From contig CBDETM010000002.1 in NCBI GenBank assembly GCA_965242905.1, forward strand, positions 1,550,001-1,614,000: a stretch of DNA of 64,000 bases, written 5' to 3'. How positions within the stretch are numbered: position 1 is the stretch's first letter; every line of letters starts with the position of its first letter. Positions 25,108 through 34,129 of the stretch are shown here, piece after piece. The stretch comes from Bin5 sp965242905 (GTDB taxonomy: Bacteria > Chloroflexota > Anaerolineae > Caldilineales > Caldilineaceae). A program made the position numbers and the translations under genes. A model generated the notes under the pieces. It saw only the letters and a program-made list of their open reading frames with translations. It searched no databases and was not told the DNA's origin.

Positions 25108-26916
25108 ATGAAATTGCTTTATCGATTGACGGTACTCTTGTTGTTGTTTGCAGTCTTGTTGGCGGCGTGCGGGGCTCCGGAAGCACCGGCCGCGGAGGCA
25201 CCGGCGGCGGAGAGCGAGGGCCAGACGGAGGAGATGGGCACGACGGAAGACTATCTCAACGCCTCGCGCGAGGAGACGGTGATTCTGGACCGAACCAGCC
25301 CGCTGCAAGGCAGTGACAACTGGAACCCCTACGTGCGCGGCAGCGCGGTCGGGTGGGGCTATACGGAGTTTTCGGATGTGCTGACGCTGCTGAACTACGG
25401 CAGCGGCGAAATCGAGAACTGGTTGGCCGAGTCGTTAACGCCCAACGAGGATCATTCGGTGTGGACGCTCAAGTTGCGCGAGGGCATCACCTGGCAAGAC
25501 GGCACGCCGTTCACGGCCGACGATATCATCTTTTCGACCGAGCTGCAGATGAACAACGATGCGCTCGGCCAGCATTTCGCTTACCAGGAATGGATCGAGT
25601 CGGTCGAGAAGGTGGATGACCTGACGGTTATCTACAACCTTAAGAAATCGAATGTGCGCTTCAAGCTGGAGCGTTTCTCCGACAATATTTGCGGCGTCGA
25701 CTATTTTGTCCCGAAGCATATTTGGGAAGACGTGGAAGACCCGGCCACTTTCAAAAATTTCGACCTGGAGAAGGGGTTGCCGATGGGTACGGGCCCCTAC
25801 AAGCTGGCCAAAGTCACTGAGAACGAGACGATCTGGGTCCGAAACGATAACTGGTGGGCTGCCGAAATCGGCCTGAAGAAGCTGCCGGAGCCAAAGAAGC
25901 TGGTTATGTCCTACACGGGCACCGAGGAGGTCCGGTTGGCGACGGCGATCGAGGACGACTATGACGGCCTGCACGACATCACGTTTGGCTCGTTCCAGGC
26001 ATTGGTGGCGCAGAATCCCAACTGGATTGCGTTCCAGGATGAGATGCCGTTTGTCTGGCCCGATCCATGCGCGCGCAGCCTGACGGTCAACAACTCGATC
26101 GAGCCGTGGAACGACAAGGATATGCGCTGGGTCCTGAACTACGTGATGGACAGGCAGCAGATCATCGATATCGCCTATGAAGGTACCTCGATCATGGGCC
26201 CCTATCCGTTCCCGCTGTACCCTTCGATGCAGAAGTTTGCCGATTTGGTGCCGGCGGAGACGATCGCCAAGTTCACCCAACCCAACGTGGCCGCAGCCGA
26301 GGAGATCCTTCTCGCCAAAGGTTATGAAAAGTCGGGTGATTACTGGGAGAAGGACGGCGAAGAACTGAGCCTTGAGATCCAGGTCTACGAAGGCATCAGC
26401 GAACTGGAACGCGTGGCCGACGTCTTTGCCGAGCAGCTGCAGCGATTCGGCATCAATGCCGTCAAGGTGAACCTGATTGGCGGCACGTGGGTAGAGTACC
26501 TGGACACGGGCAACTACGAGACACAGAGCGGCTGGCAGACCTGCGGCTCGATCGTGGAGCCGTGGAATACGCTGCGCACATTACGCGCGGATGAGGTGCC
26601 CCCGCAAGGCGAACGGCACCAGCTGCCTCACTCCAACCGCTTCCGCTGGCACAATGCCGAGTTCACAGAACTGGTAGACCAGATCAGCGAGTTGGGTTGG
26701 GATGATCCGCTGTTGTTCGAGCTTACGGCACGCGCCCTGGAGATCTACTACGACGAGATCCCGGCGATTCCGACAGCCCAGTCCAAGAAACTGGTGCCCT
26801 TCAACACCACCTATTGGACGAACTGGCCGACGATCGACAATTACTATCAGCGGCCGGTGATCTGGTGCCCCAGCTTCGTGGGCATTCTGCCGGAGATAGA
26901 ATCGACGAGCAAGTAA
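25108..26916 (+). CDS. Peptide/nickel ABC transporter substrate-binding lipoprotein
   Basis: A 602-residue extracytoplasmic binding protein of the SBP_bac_5 (DppA/OppA) family. A lipoprotein signal peptide ends LLAAC with the lipidated Cys at 21, followed by an Ala/Pro/Glu linker. The mature part contains VWTLKLREGITWQDGTPFTA, the family hallmark, DDIIFSTEL, and later LNYVMDRQQII. ATG follows AAGGAG. It is the first gene of an operon with permease, permease-ATPase fusion and second ATPase downstream. Imports oligopeptides or a similar solute; specificity is not evident. Confidence 0.9.
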   Translation: MKLLYRLTVLLLLFAVLLAACGAPEAPAAEAPAAESEGQTEEMGTTEDYLNASREETVILDRTSPLQGSDNWNPYVRGSAVGWGYTEFSDVLTLLNYGSGEIENWLAESLTPNEDHSVWTLKLREGITWQDGTPFTADDIIFSTELQMNNDALGQHFAYQEWIESVEKVDDLTVIYNLKKSNVRFKLERFSDNICGVDYFVPKHIWEDVEDPATFKNFDLEKGLPMGTGPYKLAKVTENETIWVRNDNWWAAEIGLKKLPEPKKLVMSYTGTEEVRLATAIEDDYDGLHDITFGSFQALVAQNPNWIAFQDEMPFVWPDPCARSLTVNNSIEPWNDKDMRWVLNYVMDRQQIIDIAYEGTSIMGPYPFPLYPSMQKFADLVPAETIAKFTQPNVAAAEEILLAKGYEKSGDYWEKDGEELSLEIQVYEGISELERVADVFAEQLQRFGINAVKVNLIGGTWVEYLDTGNYETQSGWQTCGSIVEPWNTLRTLRADEVPPQGERHQLPHSNRFRWHNAEFTELVDQISELGWDDPLLFELTARALEIYYDEIPAIPTAQSKKLVPFNTTYWTNWPTIDNYYQRPVIWCPSFVGILPEIESTSK

Positions 26917-26970
26917 CTGCAGTGGTCAGTGGTCAGTGGTCAGTAGGACCGCTGGCCACTGACTGTTGAG
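26917..26970 (+). repeat. Heptamer array and hairpin after the binding-protein gene
   Basis: CTGCAG right after the stop, three TGGTCAG units (26923-26943), then TAGGACCG and CTGGCCACTGACTG, whose start can pair back with CAGTGGTCAG. The hairpin lies between the binding-protein gene and its permease and could set the usual high binding-protein to permease ratio. Confidence 0.55.
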
Positions 26971-26979
26971 ATTCTTTCT

Positions 26980-27996
26980 ATGCGTGGATTGACGAAAGAG
27001 TATGTCCTGCAGCGTTTTCTGATGTATCTCCTGACCATCTGGTTGGGGTCTACGTTGATCTTCGTGATCCCGCGTTTGGCGCCGGGGGACCCTATAAGCG
27101 AGATGGTTGGCCGCCTTTCGCTGGATGCGGGCTATATTGAGAACGCCGACAAATTGATCGAGAGCTGGAAGGCCCGTTTCGGTCTGGATGCCCCGATTCA
27201 CGTTCAGTATTTCCGCTATTGGGGCAACGTGTTCCGGCTCAATTTCGGGTATTCGCTTTCGCACTTCCCGACCGAAGCGTGGACCATGGTCAGCGATGCA
27301 CTGCCGTGGTCGCTGGGTCTGTTGACCGTGGCAACCGTGCTGTCCTTTTCGATCGGCGTGACCATCGGTTCGCTGATGGGCTGGCGGCGGACGCCGCGCT
27401 GGTTGCAGCTGATTCTGCCCAGCAGCTTGACCTTTACTGCGATCCCCTACTTCATGTTCGGCATCATGCTGATCTATCTGGTGGCATTTGAACTGGACTG
27501 GCTGCCTGCAACGGGGGCCTATTCGCGCCGAGTGGACCCGGGTTGGAACCTGCCATTCATCAAGAATGTGCTGACCCACGCGATTCTGCCGGTGGTGTCG
27601 ATTGTGCTGACCTCGATGGGCGGCTGGGCGCTGGGCATGCGGGGGCTGATGATCAGCGTCAACAACGAGGACTACTTCCTGCTGGCGCAGGTAAAAGGGC
27701 TGTCGCCGACGCGCATCTTCTTCAGATACGGCGTGCGCAATGCGATTCTGCCGGCGCTGACCGCGCTGGCGCTGGGCCTGGGGGGGCTGATCAGCGGCTC
27801 CATTCTAGTTGAGTTCATCTTCGCCTATCCTGGTACAGGCTATACCCTGTACCAGGCGATTATCTCGCAGGACTATACGGTGACACAGGCGATCGCCAAT
27901 CTGATTATCCTCGTGACCGCTACGAGCGTTTTTCTGCTCGATCTGCTCTACCCCTTCATCGACCCGCGCATTACCTACAAGAGGAACATGCGCTAA
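26980..27996 (+). CDS. Peptide ABC transporter permease, DppB-like
   Basis: A 338-residue inner-membrane permease with about six TM helices. The N-terminus YVLQRFLMYLLTIWLGSTLI and VIPRLAPGDPISEMVGR are typical of DppB/OppB. The EAA loop region reads GLMISVNNEDYFLLAQVKGL, followed by FRYGVRNAILPALTALAL. It lies between the binding protein and the permease-ATPase fusion. Confidence 0.9.
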   Translation: MRGLTKEYVLQRFLMYLLTIWLGSTLIFVIPRLAPGDPISEMVGRLSLDAGYIENADKLIESWKARFGLDAPIHVQYFRYWGNVFRLNFGYSLSHFPTEAWTMVSDALPWSLGLLTVATVLSFSIGVTIGSLMGWRRTPRWLQLILPSSLTFTAIPYFMFGIMLIYLVAFELDWLPATGAYSRRVDPGWNLPFIKNVLTHAILPVVSIVLTSMGGWALGMRGLMISVNNEDYFLLAQVKGLSPTRIFFRYGVRNAILPALTALALGLGGLISGSILVEFIFAYPGTGYTLYQAIISQDYTVTQAIANLIILVTATSVFLLDLLYPFIDPRITYKRNMR

Positions 27997-28015
27997 GGCA
28001 GGAAAAAGAAAAAAG

Positions 28016-29995
28016 TTGACTGCCGGACAGCGAACCGCTGATGAAACAACCACCCCAGCGCGCGGCTGGGGGCTGAATACGTGGGATTCGCCGTGGCTGA
28101 ACTTCAAGTTCCTGCTGGGCGTCGCCATCGTCGGATTGATCCTTCTGTTCGGCCTCTTGGGGCCTCTTTTCTGGGATACCGACCTGGCGTACACGGGCGC
28201 GGGGCCGCTGAACAAGCCGCCGGTGTGGCAGGAGGGGGGCCTGCCGGAACATCCCCTGGGAACCGAGAGCAACGGGCGCGATATGTTGGCGCAGTTGATC
28301 CTGGCTACGCCCTCGTCGCTCAAGGTCGGGTTTCTGGCGGCGATCATCGGTATGGGCATCGGCATGGTGCTGGGTTCGGTGGCGGGTTACGTGGGGGGAT
28401 GGTGGGACCATGTGATCCGCACGCTCAGCGACTCGGCGGTTACTATCCCGGCGCTGGTGGTGCTGGTTGTGATCGCCTCCTACGTGCAGATGACAGACAC
28501 GACGGCGATGGCGCTGATCCTGGCGGCGTTTGCCTGGCCCGGCCCGACGCGCCTGGTACGTTCGCAGATACTCACGCTGCGCGAGCGCAGCTACGTGCGG
28601 ATGGCGCATCTCTCAGGCGCGCCGGCGCTGGAGATCATGTTCGTGGAGATGCTGCCCAACATGCTGCCGTGGCTGGCAGCCAGCCTAACCGGGGGCATTT
28701 CGGTGGCGATCCTGGGGGCGACCGGGCTGGAGGTGCTGGGATTGGGCCCGACGCGCGTGCCCTCGCTGGGGCTGATCATCAACCAGGCGACGACAAACGC
28801 GGCGCTTGTGCGGGGGCTGGTATGGTGGTGGCTGCCGCCGATCATCATTTTGATGGTCATTTTCGTCGGGTTCTTTCTGATGACGATCGGGCTGGATGAG
28901 ATCGCCAACCCGCGTATCCGACAGTTCAGCTCGTCACGGCGCGAGCGGACGGCGGCGGGGGAGGCGCCGGCCGTCGTGCACGGGGATGGCGGGATCGGCG
29001 GCGGTGGGGATGCTGCGCTGGAAGTAGACGATTTGCACGTGCATTATTTTACGCCGCGCGGGGAGGTCATTGCCGCGAACGGTGTCGACTTCAGTGTGCG
29101 CAAGGGCGAGATTCTGGGGTTGGTGGGTGAATCCGGCTGCGGCAAGACGACGGTGGCGATGGCGGTCCTGCAGGTCGTGCAGCCGCCTGGAAGGATCGTG
29201 CAGGGGGCGGTGCGGATTGAGGACCAGGACCTGGTCAGTCTTTCGGGCAGAGACTTGCGTGAGGTGCGCTGGCGCGATCTGGCGCTGGTGCCTCAAGGGG
29301 CCATGAACTCGCTCAACCCGGTCACGCCGATTCGAGAGCAGATGGCCGATGCGATTCTGGCGCACGAGAACGTAGGCCGGTTAGAACTTGAGGGGCGTAT
29401 TCTTGGTCTGCTGAACGACGTGGGGTTGCCGGAGCGGGTTATAGACATGTACCCGCATGAGTTGAGCGGCGGTATGAAGCAGCGGGTGTGCATTGCGATG
29501 GCGATTGCACTCAACCCGCAGGTGATCATCGCGGACGAGCCGACGAGTGCGCTGGACGTGGTGGTGCAGCGGGTGGTGGCGCAGACGCTGCTGGAGGTGA
29601 AGGAGCGGTTGGGCGTCTCGATGGTTATGATCGGGCATGACATGGGATTGCAGGCGCAGTTGGTGGACCGCATTGCGGTCATGTATGCCGGCAATCTGGT
29701 CGAGGTGGCGCCGGTTGAATCGGCCTTTGCGGAGCCGCTGCATCCGTACACGCAGCTGCTGATCGAATCGATCCCATCGATTAAGGAACGTAAGCCGCTA
29801 AACGTGACGGAGGGGTTGACGCACGACCTGCGTAACCCGCCGCCCGGCTGTATTTACCAGTTCCGCTGCCAGCATGTGGAGCAGATCTGCCGCGAGCGGC
29901 GGCCGGAGCTGGTGGAGAGAGAGGATGACCACCTTGTGGCGTGCTGGCTTTACGAGCCGGAGCGTCATTCTCTGATCGAGCTGGAAGAGGCATGA
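28016..29995 (+). CDS. Fused DppC-like permease and DppD-like ATPase
   Basis: A 659-residue fusion. Residues 1-305 are a DppC-type permease with six TM helices (EHPLGTESNGRDMLAQLILA; EAA loop ERSYVRMAHLSGAPALEIMF). A Gly/Ala/Arg-rich linker (about 305-335) leads to a full ABC ATPase with Walker A GESGCGKTT (about 372-380), signature LSGGMKQR (about 483), Walker B IIADEPTSALD (about 503) and an oligopeptide C-terminal Cys motif (NPPPGCIYQFRCQHVEQICR). Start is TTG 28016. The usual order is separate dppC and dppD genes. The reading frame is continuous, so this is a real fusion in the sequence given. The stop overlaps the next ATPase by 4 bases. Confidence 0.9.
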   Translation: MTAGQRTADETTTPARGWGLNTWDSPWLNFKFLLGVAIVGLILLFGLLGPLFWDTDLAYTGAGPLNKPPVWQEGGLPEHPLGTESNGRDMLAQLILATPSSLKVGFLAAIIGMGIGMVLGSVAGYVGGWWDHVIRTLSDSAVTIPALVVLVVIASYVQMTDTTAMALILAAFAWPGPTRLVRSQILTLRERSYVRMAHLSGAPALEIMFVEMLPNMLPWLAASLTGGISVAILGATGLEVLGLGPTRVPSLGLIINQATTNAALVRGLVWWWLPPIIILMVIFVGFFLMTIGLDEIANPRIRQFSSSRRERTAAGEAPAVVHGDGGIGGGGDAALEVDDLHVHYFTPRGEVIAANGVDFSVRKGEILGLVGESGCGKTTVAMAVLQVVQPPGRIVQGAVRIEDQDLVSLSGRDLREVRWRDLALVPQGAMNSLNPVTPIREQMADAILAHENVGRLELEGRILGLLNDVGLPERVIDMYPHELSGGMKQRVCIAMAIALNPQVIIADEPTSALDVVVQRVVAQTLLEVKERLGVSMVMIGHDMGLQAQLVDRIAVMYAGNLVEVAPVESAFAEPLHPYTQLLIESIPSIKERKPLNVTEGLTHDLRNPPPGCIYQFRCQHVEQICRERRPELVEREDDHLVACWLYEPERHSLIELEEA

Positions 29996-30996
29996 CGCAG
30001 ACAGCCCGGGCGGAACCGCTTCTTCAGATCAGGGAGGCCTCGATGGCGTTCGGCGGCGGCTTTCTGAGCTCGCAGCCGCCCTTGGTGGCGCTGGACTCGT
30101 TCAGCCTCGACCTGCACGAGTCGCCGGCGCAGATCACGACGATTGCGGGCGAGAGCGGCAGCGGCAAGACGACCCTCGCGAATCTTGTGCTCGGCTTCAT
30201 CACGCCGACGCAAGGGCAGATCCTCTACAAGGGCGTTGACATTGCGCAGATGGACCGCCGGCAGCGGATGACCTACCGCCAGGAGGTCCAGGCCATCTTC
30301 CAGGACCCGTATGAGGTCTTCAACCCCTTCTTTCGCATTCAGCACACGTTCAATTTGGTGATGCGCCACTTTGCCCTAGCGCGGGACAAGGCAGAGAGGC
30401 GAGAGCTGATCGAGGATGCGCTCAACGTGGTCGGACTGCGGGGTGATGAGATCCTGGAGAAGTATCCCCACCAGTTGAGCGGCGGTCAGAGGCAGCGGGT
30501 GATGGTGGCGCGGGCCTATCTGCTGCGCCCGCGGCTGATTGTGGCGGATGAGCCGGTGTCGGCGGTGGACGCTTCGCTGCGGGCGATGATCCTGGATATT
30601 ATGCTGCGGCTGCGCGATGAGCACGGGATCTCTTTTCTGTACATCACGCACGACCTGTCGACGGCGTATCAGATCGGCGACAACATGATCGTCCTGTTCC
30701 AGGGCATCACTGCGGAGACGGGGGATACGGGCCGGATCATCGAGAACCCGCAGCATCCCTACGTGCAGGAGTTGATCAACTCGATCCCGGTGCCGGACCC
30801 GAAGGTCAAGTGGGACACGGATATCAGATTGCCGGCGGAGGAGACGATGCGCATGCAGGGCGTGGAGGGGACAGCTGACGGCTGCCGGTTCTACCCGCGC
30901 TGCCCGCACGGGATGGACGTCTGCCTTGAAAGGCAGCCGCCGCTCATCCAGGTTGAAGGCGATCATACTGTGGCCTGCTATCTGTATGAGGCATGA
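29992..30996 (+). CDS. Peptide ABC transporter ATPase, DppF-like
   Basis: A 334-residue second ATPase of the importer, with Walker A GESGSGKTT (about 53-61), signature LSGGQRQRV (about 162), Walker B LIVADEPVSAVD and H-loop YITHDLSTAYQ. The C-terminal oligo/HPY domain contains GCRFYPRCPHGMDVC, with its Cys cluster, as in OppF/DppF. ATG 29992 overlaps the stop of the fused permease-ATPase. The two ATPase domains presumably pair as a heterodimer. Confidence 0.9.
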   Translation: MTQTARAEPLLQIREASMAFGGGFLSSQPPLVALDSFSLDLHESPAQITTIAGESGSGKTTLANLVLGFITPTQGQILYKGVDIAQMDRRQRMTYRQEVQAIFQDPYEVFNPFFRIQHTFNLVMRHFALARDKAERRELIEDALNVVGLRGDEILEKYPHQLSGGQRQRVMVARAYLLRPRLIVADEPVSAVDASLRAMILDIMLRLRDEHGISFLYITHDLSTAYQIGDNMIVLFQGITAETGDTGRIIENPQHPYVQELINSIPVPDPKVKWDTDIRLPAEETMRMQGVEGTADGCRFYPRCPHGMDVCLERQPPLIQVEGDHTVACYLYEA

Positions 30997-31197
30997 CCAG
31001 TGCAGTGATTGGCCGGAGTAACACGCCCCGTTTCGCTCCTCGATCCAGTTCGTTCCTCGCAAATATTTCTCTAATCTTGCGCTGACCTCCATCTAACGGT
31101 TTGTGGGCTATTCTAATCTGCGTAGGCGGCATTCAACATGGCAGCCGCAAAGGATTTCAGACAGAGCCGTTTATCTGATGAATTAAGGAGGCACACG

Positions 31198-31671
31198 ATG
31201 AATAGAGTGGTACGATGGGACCCCTTCCGTGAGGTGGTTTCGGTGCGCAATCAGATGGATGAGCTGGTGGGCGATCTCATGCGTGAGCCTACGGGGTGGC
31301 AGGGCGAGGGGCGCGGAGAATCGATGCGCTTGCCGCTCGACGTTTTCGAAGATGACCAGTCGTTCAGTGTAAAGGCTTCGCTGCCGGGAATCGACCCGGA
31401 GGATATCGACATCAGCTTTTCCGAGAACACGCTGACGATACAGGGTGAGACGAGCGGGGAGAGCGGGGTCGAGAACACAAAATGGCATCTGCGGGAGCGC
31501 CACTATGGCAAGTTCATGCGCAGCATTTCCTTGCCGGCGGCGATCAACGGCGCCAACATCAGCGCCGACTTCACTGACGGCATCCTCACCTTGACCCTGC
31601 CGAAGGCGGATGAGATTAAGCCGCGCAGGATTACGGTGCAGACCGGAGGGAGTAAGACGGTCGAAGGCTAG
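31198..31671 (+). CDS. hsp20: Hsp20/alpha-crystallin small heat-shock protein
   Basis: A 157-residue chaperone. After an N-terminal arm (MNRVVRWDPFREVVSVRNQM) comes the alpha-crystallin domain (about 45-145) with FSVKASLPGIDPEDIDISF, the LTIQGE strand and the AxFTDGILTLTLPK motif near the end. ATG 31198 lies after AAGGAGG; an upstream in-frame ATG at 31138 lacks this. Holds unfolding proteins under stress. Monocistronic, with a strong terminator 60 bases downstream. Confidence 0.95.
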   Translation: MNRVVRWDPFREVVSVRNQMDELVGDLMREPTGWQGEGRGESMRLPLDVFEDDQSFSVKASLPGIDPEDIDISFSENTLTIQGETSGESGVENTKWHLRERHYGKFMRSISLPAAINGANISADFTDGILTLTLPKADEIKPRRITVQTGGSKTVEG

Positions 31672-31730
31672 GCCGTCACCCTTGCCCAATCCAGCGGGGG
31701 CAACCGGGAAGGAAAACTGATACAGAGTAG

Positions 31731-31760
31731 AGTCCCAGGCCAAATGGCCTGGGACTTTTT
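31731..31760 (+). terminator. Rho-independent terminator after hsp20
   Basis: AGTCCCAGGCC (31731-31741), loop AAAT, GGCCTGGGACT (31746-31756), then a T-run to 31760. Perfect 11-bp stem. Confidence 0.92.
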
Positions 31761-31948
31761 GTGCCGGGCCGGTGTGAGGCGTGACAGGTGCGTGATTTGT
31801 CGACAGTCTGTCATGTCGGCGACAATGGAGCCATTCTGACTTTGCCCGATTTCGCCGCAACAGGCGATGGCAGCTCGACTATCGGAAACCAGCATAGTTC
31901 CTACATGCTAGATTGTGCTGTGCCGCCCTCCCAAAAAGGAGCATCGTG

Positions 31949-33181
31949 ATGAGATCTCCATTCACTGATTTTGAGTTGATGCGTGACCTGCAACAGGACG
32001 GCGGCAAGATCGTTATGCTGGTTATGGATGGTTTGGGCGGGCTGCCGGCTGCGCTGGGCGGCAGGACCGAGTTGGAGACGGCGCATACGCCAAATCTGGA
32101 CGCGCTGGCCGTTTCCGGGTCGCTGGGACTGAGCGTTCCGATCCGGCCCGGCATCGAGCCGGGGAGCGGGCCGGCGCATTTGAGTCTGTTTGGTTACGAT
32201 CCGGTGCGTTACATGATTGGACGGGGGGTGCTGGAGGCGCTGGGGATTGGGTTCCCGTTGCAGGCCAGCGACGTGGCTGCGCGGGGCAATTTTGCGTCGG
32301 TTGACGGCGACGGGCTGATCACAGACCGGCGGGCGGGGCGGATTTCTACGGAGGAGTGCGTGCGGCTGACGGGCAGGCTGCGGGAGGCGAGCGCCGGGTT
32401 GTTCGAAGACTGTGAGGTGTTCGTCGAGCCGGTGCAGGAGCACCGTTTCGTCTTCGTGTTGCGGGGCGAGGGGCTGGGAGGCAGTCTGACGGACACGGAC
32501 CCGCTGGCTGTGGGGAAGAGGCCGCTGCCGGTGCGGGACGAGAGCGGGAGCAGCGAGGGCGTGCGCACGGCTGAGCTGGTGAACCGGTGGGCGGCGCATG
32601 CGCGTGAAGAGCTGGCGGACGAGGCGCGGGCGAACAGCCTGAATCTGCGGGGGCTGGCGCAGGACCCGGGGCTGCCGCTGTTCCCTGACATTTTCGGGAT
32701 GCGGGCGGGGGCGATCGCGGTCTATCCGATGTACCGGGGGGTGGCCAGTTTGGTGGGGATGGAGGCGATCGGCTTCGAGGGGGAACGCCCGCGGCATGAG
32801 GTCGACGCGCTGGTGGACGCTTGGAACGACTACGACTTTTTCTTTGTTCACGTCAAAAAGACGGACAGTTACGGGGAGGACGGCGATTTCGGGGCAAAGG
32901 TACGTGAGATCGAGGCGGTGGATGCGGAGATTCCCCGCATACAGGAGCTGGGGCCGGGGGCGCTGATCGTGACCGGAGACCACAGCACGCCGGCGGTGCT
33001 GCGCAGCCATAGCTGGCATCCGGTGCCGACGCTGCTGTGGAGCCCGATTGCGATGCCGGATGCGACGCGGCGGTTCGGCGAGCGGGCCTGCGCGGGCGGT
33101 CAGCTGGGGCTGTGCCATGCGACGACGCTGATCCCGCAGGCGATGGCTCATGCGGGGCGGTTGAAGCGATTCGGGGCGTGA
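31949..33181 (+). CDS. apgM: 2,3-bisphosphoglycerate-independent phosphoglycerate mutase, archaeal type
   Basis: A 410-residue glycolytic enzyme interconverting 3- and 2-phosphoglycerate, of the ApgM branch of the alkaline-phosphatase superfamily. Metal and phosphate motifs: VMLVMDGLGGLP at the start, SGPAHLSLFGYDP (nucleophile Ser region), FFVHVKKTDSYGEDGDF and ALIVTGDHSTPAVLRSHSWH. ATG 31949 follows AAGGAG by 8 bases. The stop is followed directly by a heptamer array. No other glycolysis gene is adjacent. Confidence 0.93.
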   Translation: MRSPFTDFELMRDLQQDGGKIVMLVMDGLGGLPAALGGRTELETAHTPNLDALAVSGSLGLSVPIRPGIEPGSGPAHLSLFGYDPVRYMIGRGVLEALGIGFPLQASDVAARGNFASVDGDGLITDRRAGRISTEECVRLTGRLREASAGLFEDCEVFVEPVQEHRFVFVLRGEGLGGSLTDTDPLAVGKRPLPVRDESGSSEGVRTAELVNRWAAHAREELADEARANSLNLRGLAQDPGLPLFPDIFGMRAGAIAVYPMYRGVASLVGMEAIGFEGERPRHEVDALVDAWNDYDFFFVHVKKTDSYGEDGDFGAKVREIEAVDAEIPRIQELGPGALIVTGDHSTPAVLRSHSWHPVPTLLWSPIAMPDATRRFGERACAGGQLGLCHATTLIPQAMAHAGRLKRFGA

Positions 33182-33189
33182 GACGGCAG

Positions 33190-33217
33190 GGATTAGGGGC
33201 CAGGGGTTAGGGGTCAG
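33190..33217 (+). repeat. Heptamer array after apgM
   Basis: After the stop and a CGGCAG head: GGATTAG, GGGCCAG, GGGTTAG, GGGTCAG. G-rich variant of the family, like 5305-5332. Confidence 0.7.
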
Positions 33218-33251
33218 TGAAGAGGGCTGGGATCGAGCGAATGTGGGGGGT

Positions 33252-34010
33252 ATGAGAGAGGATATCGTCAGGGCTGCGCAGTTTTTTTCGGCCGATGCTG
33301 CGGTTGTTTGTTTGACGGGGGCCGGGGTGAGTGCGGAGTCGGGGGTGCCGACTTTTCGTGACGCGCAGACCGGTTTGTGGAGCGAGTTTGATGCCGAGGA
33401 ACTGGCGACTCCGCAGGGGTTTGCACGGGACCCGGGGCTGGTGTGGCGCTGGTATATGTGGCGGTTGGAGCAGTTGGAAGCGGCCGTGCCCAACAGTGGG
33501 CATGCTGCGCTGGCCCGGCTTGCTGGACTATGCGAAAGCTTCTTGCTGGTGACGCAGAATGTGGATGATCTGCACGAGCAGGCCGGAAGCGTGGACGTGC
33601 TTCACCTGCATGGCAGTTTGTTCAGTTTCCGGTGCGCGTCTTGTTCGGCGCCGCACCATCTGACGGAGGAGGCGCGCGGAGAGGATTCGCCGCCGGCGTG
33701 CGGCATGTGCGGCGATCTGGTGCGGCCGGACGTGGTGTGGTTCGGGGAGAGTCTGCCCTGGGATGCGGTGGAGGCGGCCGCGGAGGCCTCTCACAGTTGT
33801 GATGTGATGCTGGTGGTGGGGACGAGCGGGTTGGTGCATCCGGCGTCGCAGTTGCCGCTTATTGCCAGGCAGGCTGGGGCAACGGTCATTGACGTAAACC
33901 CGGAGCCGGGTCCTATTACGTCGATTGCCGACGTCTTTCTGCGGGGAAAGAGCGGGGAGGTATTGCCGGCGCTGGTGCGGGCTGTGGCTGACCGGAGGGC
34001 GAGTGCGTGA
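33252..34010 (+). CDS. Sir2-family NAD-dependent protein deacylase
   Basis: A 252-residue sirtuin that removes acyl groups from lysines using NAD. NAD motif GAGVSAESGVPTFRD (about 26-40), TQNVDDLHEQAG with the catalytic His in the following VDVLHLHGSLF, a zinc site with two Cys pairs (CASC and CGMC), then RPDVVWFGESLP and VVGTSGLVHPASQLP. All catalytic residues present. ATG 33252 or GTG 33243 could be the start; neither has a clear ribosome site. It lies between apgM and rmuC with no evident functional link. Confidence 0.92.
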   Translation: MREDIVRAAQFFSADAAVVCLTGAGVSAESGVPTFRDAQTGLWSEFDAEELATPQGFARDPGLVWRWYMWRLEQLEAAVPNSGHAALARLAGLCESFLLVTQNVDDLHEQAGSVDVLHLHGSLFSFRCASCSAPHHLTEEARGEDSPPACGMCGDLVRPDVVWFGESLPWDAVEAAAEASHSCDVMLVVGTSGLVHPASQLPLIARQAGATVIDVNPEPGPITSIADVFLRGKSGEVLPALVRAVADRRASA

Positions 34011-34129
34011 ATGCGTCGCTCGGAAATGGGGAAGTAGGCGTGTCGAAACCTTGACCAGATGGGATTCGTGATAACGCATAGTTTTAGCGTTTCCCAGAGG
34101 CTGAATAACGTACAAGTGAGGAGTGGCAG

